A stretch of DNA of 64,000 nucleotides from assembly GCF_032884065.1 (NCBI RefSeq), contig NC_088867.1, positions 21,892,281-21,956,280 on the forward strand, given 5' to 3'. The DNA comes from Artemia franciscana (Eukaryota; Arthropoda; Branchiopoda; Anostraca; Artemiidae). Of the stretch, positions 56,991 through 64,000 are shown piece after piece. How positions within the stretch are numbered: position 1 is the stretch's first letter; the number at the start of each line of letters is the position of its first letter. Made by a program: the position numbers and the translations under genes. Under the pieces are notes generated by a model. That model was not told where the DNA came from. It saw only the letters and a program-made list of their open reading frames with translations, and ran no database searches.

Positions 56991-59216
56991 CAATTTATCC
57001 CAATTAATTTGCATAGTGCAAATAAAAACACTATATAAATTCTCTATAATTCTTATAGGTTTTAGAACTTTAAAGCTTAAGTTTAAAACATAAGTTTTAA
57101 TTGGTACTTAGGTTTTATTTTGACAAATAAAGAAGCAATCCTTTAACTTCGCAAAACTTGACGCGAAATATTGTAAATTTGAGTAACCAATTTGATTGGG
57201 GTTATTCAGCAGGTGTTACTTCACATTCATACTGTTCAATCAGTTAGACTAAGTGTCTTCAATCAGTTTTTTCAATCAGCTTTTTGAATTTTAATATAGA
57301 CGCAAGATGAACAGAGGTTTGTGTTTTGTTTTTCTCGAAGAAAGGGTACAATTCCTTTGCTCAAGAAAAGAAACTGTTAGTGCTTTCTGATGTAAAGATT
57401 ATTTCTAATTAAAGAGATTCTTATATCAAAGCTATTTTTCCTTGTCTTCAAATTCGAAAAAAGAACTGTTCGTTGATTCCAATCAAAATTCTATAAGTTT
57501 AAACAAGGAATTCATTACGTTTCTATTTTTGAGTTGATTACTTGTTTTTGTTTTTTTGTTGTTTTTTTTTTTTCAAATTACGCTAAAGCTGCTTTCCTGA
57601 AAGAAGAAAAAATTGGGATTTAAAATTTGTAATATTAAAACTTGCTTTCTTATCTTTTAAGTATGATAAAAAATAACCTTTAATTAACAATAATAAAAAT
57701 TCTTGAACTTCTGTCATTTAATTCTATAAACCTTCTTGTGTTTTGCTTGGTCCTGAATTAAGAAAAGGTATTTTCCGGAAATATTACTTTTTCGGGTAAA
57801 TTTTTGTATTCACTGTTTGAGATACCTAAGAAATAGACATACCTTTAGAAGCGAAGTTTTATTCCAAATCAAAATATAACATTCATTTTGTTTGGAAAGT
57901 TAAATAACCCACACCCTACCCCCAAATGGTTAAATATATACCTTGAATTGTATATTTAAGGTGAGTTTCCTAATTGTCACTCTTTTTTTAAAACTAATTT
58001 AACGATTTGTCAAAACAATGGCAATCCCTTTCTTTATATTATTTTGGGTATATATTTGTCTGTTAGTCGGGGGGGGGGGAAGTCAAAGAGTAACATTACA
58101 ACTGAAATTAATGCAAAATTTTGCTGCAGGATAAAATTCTGATTCTAAAGGTACAGTATTGGTCATAGAGCTATCTCAATGCCCAGAGAATCGCAACACT
58201 GACCCTGTTTGGTGTCATAACTCTTTTTCTCCAAAGAACAACTTGGTTGAATAATGGAGCAGTTAATATTAAAATTGTTTTTTCTTATCTTTAAGTTAGT
58301 AAAAAAGAAAATCGCCAGCAACAATATAAATTACAATTTTGGCTGTTAGAGCCCTACAGAATTAAAAACATTGAAACTTGACCCATAATTTTAAGGGGGC
58401 AAGAAAAGGGCTGCCAAAATTGAAACCTAAAACCTGACTAAGTCTTTTCAAATATAATTGGGAAATTTAGGCCTATGCAGAAATTTCAAGTTCCTATCTA
58501 AAAAAATACGGAATTTTGTATTTTTGGCCAGAAGGCAAATCACGAATGCGTGTTCTTTTTTTCCAGGGGTGATCGTATCGGCCCAGTGGTCCTAGAATGT
58601 CTTTTACGCTTCTCCTCCACCCCACTCTGTTCGAAACGCCACCTCTTACTACTACTGTGACCAATACTACAATTAAGGCTAAGGGTGTGAAGGTGAAAAC
58701 CTTCTTATCCTTAACCTTCAAATATTCAACCCTCAAACCTTGAAATATGCAGGGGGTTTCGGAAAAAAAAATCAAATGACGTTGTTTGCATGCAAGTTGT
58801 CAATTCAAGCAAATTTCTCCAGCGTAAAATTCTCATTGAAAAACTAAATTCCTGGAAGCTTCCCTTATCATCGAAAATTATCCCCGTGGAAAATCCTGCC
58901 AGCAGATAACTCCACTTCATCTCCCGAGAAATATGTGCATACTTCCCAATAACAAATACTATATGTAAACAATGGGCAAATTTTGTAGTAGTTTTTGACA
59001 GAAATAATATTTAGGTGGCGACACTGACACCGATAGAACTATTCCAGAGTCACTATTATTCCTCAGCTTCCTATGTCGCTTCTTACCTGCAGTTCAAAAG
59101 CTTGATATTTTTATTTAAATAAAAATAAACTCGAGCGACGATCAGTCACAAAGTGTGATATACAGATACCTTTATTTTTGAGGCGGTCACATAGGATATA
59201 TAAGAGTCAGTGATCA

Positions 59217-59549
59217 TTATACCTCATAATTTTCAATTACTTCCTTCGCTTTTCTAGAACATACCTTCGAAAGCTTGGCTTTCAAATCCCGGAATTTTTC
59301 AACCAATAAAGACACTTCAGTGGCTCTATCTAACTGCTCCCTTGCCAATGCACTTGCAAGTCTCTTATAGTGTAAAATTACAGTTTGAATGAAATTCTTA
59401 AAATTTGAATGTGTTAAATTAAAGAAAAAACAGAAAATCAATAGGACTGGAAACAGTAACAGAAATCTTAATTTTTCATCGGTTCTAGTTTCTTTCATGT
59501 TTTCTTTTCTTTTATATACATAGATATTTTTTATTTTCATCCAAAACAT
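59217..59549 (-). CDS. Unrecognised 110-residue ORF, copy 3 (original flank)
   Basis: Same protein. Only this copy keeps what should be the original upstream DNA (beyond 59,594), so if the ORF belongs to a gene, this is the one most likely to be expressed. Confidence 0.35.
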   Translation of the reverse strand: MFWMKIKNIYVYKRKENMKETRTDEKLRFLLLFPVLLIFCFFFNLTHSNFKNFIQTVILHYKRLASALAREQLDRATEVSLLVEKFRDLKAKLSKVCSRKAKEVIENYEV

Positions 59550-59729
59550 ATAAATTAAACAAAGAATTTACCATTAACGGCCACTCTTAAGACAAAAGAG
59601 TCCTGACTGTGGCCGCAATTCTAACCACCATGAATCTGCTAAATCATTTCTTCAAATGATTTTGAAGAAAGAAAAAAAAATCTTTGGGGGGGGGGGGTAA
59701 AAAAACAAAATAATTAATATTAAATAATA

Positions 59730-60130
59730 AATAAATAAATACCCTTTCCTCTTATGACACTTCTCTCCTTTTTAAAAAATGGAGTTTAACCAAACTCTTG
59801 AATGATGCCAGACTTACTGCCGCTCTGACCGATACTGGAAGGTCATTCCAGACGCTAACACCTATGTTCCTGAGAACAAATCCTGCTCTCGTTGTATTTC
59901 TTCTCTCGTGAGTCAAATCCTCCAAATTTCGGGCAAAATAAGGGTGATAAAACGAGTTAGTTTTAAAAAAAAATCATAAAAGTACTCAGGGGTTACCTTA
60001 TTCACACTTTGAAAAACAAAATCAATATATCGAAGCAATATGACTTGGCTTCGGTATATAAAAGTCAATATGACTATGCTTTCGTAATAAACTTTCACGT
60101 TCAAAGGAAGCAGTCAGTGTCACCCATTTC
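59730..60130 (-). pseudogene. LINE ORF2 C-terminal fragment
   Basis: On the minus strand: ILLRYIDFVFQSVNKVTPEY, then in another frame NTTRAGFVLRNIGVSVWNDL, PVSVRAAVSLASFKSLVKLH and a stop. The VWNDLPVSVRAAVSLASFKS motif is the standard end of CR1/Jockey-type LINE proteins. At least one frame change separates the two parts. An (AAAT)n-like stretch and a G run (59,685-59,745) follow as the 3' tail. Confidence 0.85.
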
Positions 60131-60209
60131 ACTATTTTAAAGCCTGAACTTCATAGAGGACCTTTGGTTTTTTATGGCACTTGGTATTAACCAAGTGACA
60201 TATAGCAAT

Positions 60210-60890
60210 CGCCAATTCTGTCGGTCCCGGTTTTACTACTTTAGGCACTTCCAGGTAAGCTAGGACGATGAAATTTGGCAAGCGTATCAGGGACCGGACC
60301 AGATTAAATTAGAAATAGTCGTTTTCCCGATTTGACCATCTGGGGGGGGGGGGAACCGGTTAATTCGCAAAAAATAGAAAAAAGGAAGTATTTTTAACTT
60401 ATGAGCGGGTGATTGGATCTTAATGAAATTTGATGTTTGGAATGATATTGTGTCTCAGAAATCTTATTTTAAATCCCAACCGGATCTGACGACATTGGGG
60501 GGGAGTTGGGGGGAAACCCCCTCCACTCTCTTTACTACTACTACTATGAAGAACTCACCGCAGCACCAAGCCACTGGAGTCCAACACAGCTACGCACGCT
60601 CCTCTATCCCAATTTATTCAGAGCCTCCCTATTTACACCCTCCCAGGAAGTTTCTATTCCCTTTAAATCTTTCTTTATGACATCCTCCCACCTCAACTGC
60701 GGACAACCTGCTTTCTGTTTAGCCCTAGACAGTTGGCTGAAAAGGACAATTTTTGGTAATCTGTCATCCTTTATCCGCAGATTGTGCCCCAGCTATATCT
60801 ACCTTTCTCTCATTACAGCCCTACAAAGCGGTATTTACCTACGATATTTGCACCACCTACTGTTTGAAATACGGTCTGTCAGAGGGTTTC
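60210..60890 (-). pseudogene. LINE C-terminus and 3' tail, endonuclease-RT type
   Basis: The minus strand at 60,540-60,890 reads, with breaks, pieces like RERWLGHNLRIKDDRLPKIV, LFSQLSRAKQKAGCPQLRWE and DVIKKDLKGIETSWEGVNRE. This follows the RLRWLGHVLRMxDDRLPK..GRPxxRWxDxVKxDL pattern that ends many LINE RT proteins. The adjoining 60,210-60,535 is the repeat also seen at 37,310-37,760. Forward frames here (129 and 85 codons) are shadows. Confidence 0.7.
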
Positions 60891-60899
60891 ATTAGTTTA

Positions 60900-61730
60900 T
60901 TTAGAATGATTTATTTACGTTTTAAGCATGACTTTTTTTTCACTACAACTACTCCCCTTTGGTTTAAATTAGTTCTGTACTTATTTTAAAAAACTTCTTT
61001 TGTTGAAACAGCTTCTGTTTGTTAAGTTAAAAAAATTAATTTCTGTAAGTTTTGTTGATATTTTTTTTATTGATGAATAAAAGCAAAAAGATTTTGGGTT
61101 GCTCTTCATATTCTGGACAAAATTTTGCTAGGAATTCTAAAAACAGCTATATTATAGAACTACAAATGGTTGGGTACGGGTACTAGTATTTTAAAAAATG
61201 TGAACAATTTTGGGAATTTTTGGGGGGTGAAGCTGTTCCGTCGAATCTACTGTTACAACCTTTGATATAGACGAATAATGATCAAACACTTCGTTGGAGG
61301 AATTTTTTTGTGTGTGTTATATTTTGCTTTAATAGCTAGTTTGTTTACATTTATGCATTTTGAGCTAGTATATTAGCTAATATAGTTCCAATTTGTTGTA
61401 AAAAAAAAAAAAAAAGGAGATGAAGAATCCCTGTCAAGATTTGTTTCCAGTTGCGATTCCCTTGGATCTGAAACTTTTATTGAGGTGTCTTCATGGCCTG
61501 AAATTTTAATGAGATCACACTAAGAATATAACACACTAATAACACACACTATAACACACACTTTCAAACTAAGAATCAATACAACCATTTGTTTTTCAAA
61601 CATTCTTTGTCGCTGATGAGCTCCCTTTGATCAACAAATCAAAATTTAGTATCTACTTGTCCTTTCCGTCCAATATTTCCTCACAGTTTCAGCTAGGTCG
61701 CTTAAGGCGTTAATCTATACCATTAACCGT
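60900..61730. other. No recognisable gene
   Basis: AT-rich, with a 17-A run near 61,400 and a local duplication of AACACAC words at 61,525-61,560. Nothing else is supported. Confidence 0.45.
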
Positions 61731-61732
61731 AT

Positions 61733-63400
61733 ATGAACTATTGAAGACGTCTCATTCTGATATCCTGGATGGAGATAGTGTCAATTGATTTAGCTCAACA
61801 TCACCTTCAATATTTACAGAAAGTTTCAAATATCTTAGCCCTTCCTGCCGTATTGCAGATGAACCATTTTGACACCCTGGATGCATACAGTTCACCGATT
61901 TAGTTCAATATCCCCATGGGCCTTCCCTCAAGACAGATTGTTTTTTGATTTAGTTTAACATTTCTCTCAACTTTCGGTGAAAGTTCCCACTTGATACTCT
62001 TAAATGTTCCCGAGTTATTGCATATATGCCATATTGACATTCATAATGCACTTAATGTCTCCTGAATTAGTTCAATATACCTCTCGATATTCACTCGAAA
62101 TTTTTACTTAATACTGTTAGTTGTTCCTGAAATATTATAAATGCGCCCTTTTTTTTACCTTTATGTTGACAGTTGCTTTTGACTTTGTTGAACAATGTTT
62201 GTTTATTCCCTGAAAGTTTCTACTGTGGTCCATGGAACTTCCTGAGATACTGTCAATATGTCTTTTTGGCAACTTTGATGCACATAGTGCGTTTTGATCA
62301 GTACCATCTGTACAATTATCTGAAAGTCGCCTTATTACCCAAAGAAGCTGCTGAGATATTTTTGATATGCCCTTTTTTCAACCTGAATGCATGTAGTATC
62401 TTATCGTTGAATTCAATTTGCTCTCTGATCATTCCTTGAAAGTTAAACTTGATATCAACAGCTGTTCGTGACATGTTTGTGGACACTGTCTTTTGACTAT
62501 TTCTTCGGGATTTATCTCAACATGCACCGAAGATTTCAGCTTTATACTTTAAGCAATTCTTGTTATATTATATCAACTTTAAGCGATTCTTGTTATATTA
62601 TAGGTTCATCATTTTGACGAAATGGATGCACATCGTGTCTTTCGATTTAGTTTAGAATCCTCCCCCAGAATCCTCTGAAAGCGTCTACTAAATACTCTTA
62701 GCCGCTCTTGATATTTTGCAGACGCGCCCTTTCGACTTCTTAGGTGTACATAGTATACTTTGATTTTGTTCGACACCCTCCTCACCAATGATTGAAGGTT
62801 ACAACTTAATACCCTTAGAAATTACTAAGATATTGGAGATGTGCTCTTTTGACTACTTGGATGCACATATATTCTTATGATTCAGTTCGATTTTCTTCTC
62901 AACCTTCTCCTTAAAGTTTAAACTTAAAACCCCTAGCTGCTCAGTTATTGTATACTAGCCATTTTGACAATCATGATATTAGTCTACTTTTAGTCTACTT
63001 TCATGTTTAATTCCTGGTGTGACATGTTGAGAGCCAAAATAATTGGACAATATCAACGCGGTAGCTCCCGAAAATGTCTGGGACAGCACTGCAACGCAAC
63101 TGTGACCATGACTGGGGTCTCATTCGGAACCGGTTTTTGACTGATTGGAAACCAGTCACATCTGGATTGCCTCGTGGGTTGGACCTCACTTCCTCAAGGC
63201 CATGGTCACACAACAATTGCATGCGCAATCAGTTAGCAATTCTAGTCTCCAAACAGTTGCCCTGTGGCCGCTGGGCCTTAGTCGCTCCTGTGCCGTTCTT
63301 GATAGTGCAAATGCGTCTTTCTTACGACCTTGTTACACGTAGTACACCTTCCTGACTCTCATACAGTTCACCACCCTTCTCACCATCCCCGAAGACCTTA
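61733..63400. repeat. Highly degenerate ~115-bp satellite array
   Basis: Eleven or more units share the order GATTTAGTTCAAYAT, then CTGAAAGTTT, CTTAGCTGTTCCTGA, ATATTGCAGATG, CCTTTTGAC and GATGCACATAGTGT. Starts of the first word fall near 61,785, 61,895, 61,955, 62,072, 62,640, 62,763 and 62,879. A GC-richer insert at about 63,010-63,290 splits the last units. The same family supplies the two units at 4.8-5.3 kb. The units are old, each differing from the others at perhaps a third of positions by eye. Confidence 0.75.
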
Positions 63401-63459
63401 CTCAATTGGATTTCACTAAAAGGGGTACCAGAATTGATACTAAGTAAAATACGCTTAGC

Positions 63460-63462
<3 letters not shown>

Positions 63463-63554
<92 letters not shown>
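63463..63554. repeat. (TA)n microsatellite
   Basis: About 46 uninterrupted TA units. Confidence 0.95.
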
Positions 63555-63556
<2 letters not shown>

Positions 63557-63559
63557 CCA

Positions 63560-64000
63560 AAAACTAATCCATGCTACCCCCGCCCCTCCTTAGGTAGTGC
63601 TCATTTTCACATTTAGCATTTATCTTGTATTGACTAATTCAGTTTTAAGGAACACATTTGTATCTGTGCTTTTCCTATATCACAAAATGTTCCAGGAAAG
63701 TCTAAAAGGATTTGTTAATAGTAAGCATAATTACATGTGAAGAAAAAAGGTTTTCTTCATATGGTCTTGAGGTTTTCGCTCTTGTAATGTATTTAGCCAG
63801 TATTCAAAATTTATCCTTTTATACATTTTTTAGTTCGGAAATATTTATTGTCTATTGTCTGCAAATGATTGACTTTTCTTTTCTTTTCTAGATAATGAAG
63901 TAGCTGGGCAGTAAATTTCGGACAGTAAATTTTTCTGTACAAGCCTGTTCTCTGTTGCATTCGTCTTTTTGTGTATAGACGCTTATATTTACATAAAAAG
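63560..64000. other. No recognisable gene
   Basis: AT-rich sequence to the window edge. TTTTCTTTTCTTTTCTAG at 63,875-63,891 is a good-looking splice acceptor, but the downstream frames close quickly. Confidence 0.4.

Larger units (their letters stand above)
50213..59594 (+). repeat. 9.38-kb tandem unit, copy 3
   Basis: 9,382 bp. It ends CTTAAGACA and is followed by unrelated AAAGAGTCCTGAC, which should be the original right flank. Copy-specific bases noticed: 54,911 G, 58,858 G and 59,197 T, and one extra A near 58,770. Confidence 0.97.

Noticed and set aside
60423-60989. Forward ORFs of 85, 129 and 78 residues
   Set aside because: Shadows of the LINE C-terminus on the minus strand.
63074-63355. 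93- and 65-residue frames in the GC-richer insert at 63.0-63.3 kb
   Set aside because: No recognisable motif. The right end grades back into degraded satellite units, so a gene is not supported.

Overview
The window looks like one stretch of an animal genome, most probably an arthropod. It is AT-rich and intron-bearing. It is crowded with Helitron, LINE and Penelope-like reverse-transcriptase remnants, and it carries one invertebrate-type cytoplasmic/muscle actin. I cannot place the species from sequence alone. Only one open reading frame is long, intact and clearly functional: a 375-residue actin at 18,897-20,024 (+).

Layout. 1-2,380 is the edge of a Helitron nest: A-rich CTAAAAA tracts, a CCGGGACAC-type minisatellite, helicase C-terminal scraps on both strands, a 3' hairpin ending in CTAG, and TA and AG microsatellites. 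2,380-13,550 is mostly non-coding, with a LINE tail, two units of a degenerate satellite, a stray Helitron helicase fragment (11.3 kb), a hairpin and weak tandem repeats. 13,559-18,226 is a head-to-tail array of about 2.9 copies of a 1.61-kb unit that holds a tRNA-Phe-like cassette, a Helitron 5' end and a perfect 15-bp hairpin. 18.5-20.0 kb is the actin locus; its upstream block has an inverted partner at 10.1 kb. 20.4-28.1 kb is the dense Helitron nest, with Rep and Pif1-like helicase pieces and at least two elements whose two ends can both be seen (about 0.32 kb and 1.35 kb). 28.9-30.3 kb is a broken reverse-transcriptase element split by a Helitron.

31,446-59,594 is three nearly identical head-to-tail copies of a 9.38-kb unit, whose left breakpoint lies inside a LINE reverse transcriptase. 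Each copy carries the LINE tail, a Penelope-like RT scrap, one disabled exon of an inositol 1,4,5-trisphosphate receptor, a possible aldehyde oxidase/xanthine dehydrogenase exon remnant, a 50-residue ORF with a signal peptide behind a CGATA/TATA-like leader, and a 110-residue ORF with one predicted membrane segment. 59.6-60.9 kb holds the C-termini of two more LINEs. 61.7-63.4 kb is a strongly degraded tandem satellite of about 115 bp, related to the units at 4.8-5.3 kb.

The parts do not form one pathway. The window records repeated Helitron and retroelement insertion, followed by two separate tandem amplifications (1.61 kb and 9.38 kb). The items most worth checking are the young 9.38-kb triplication with its possible secreted-peptide gene, the end structures of the Helitrons, and the actin with a remodelled D-loop.
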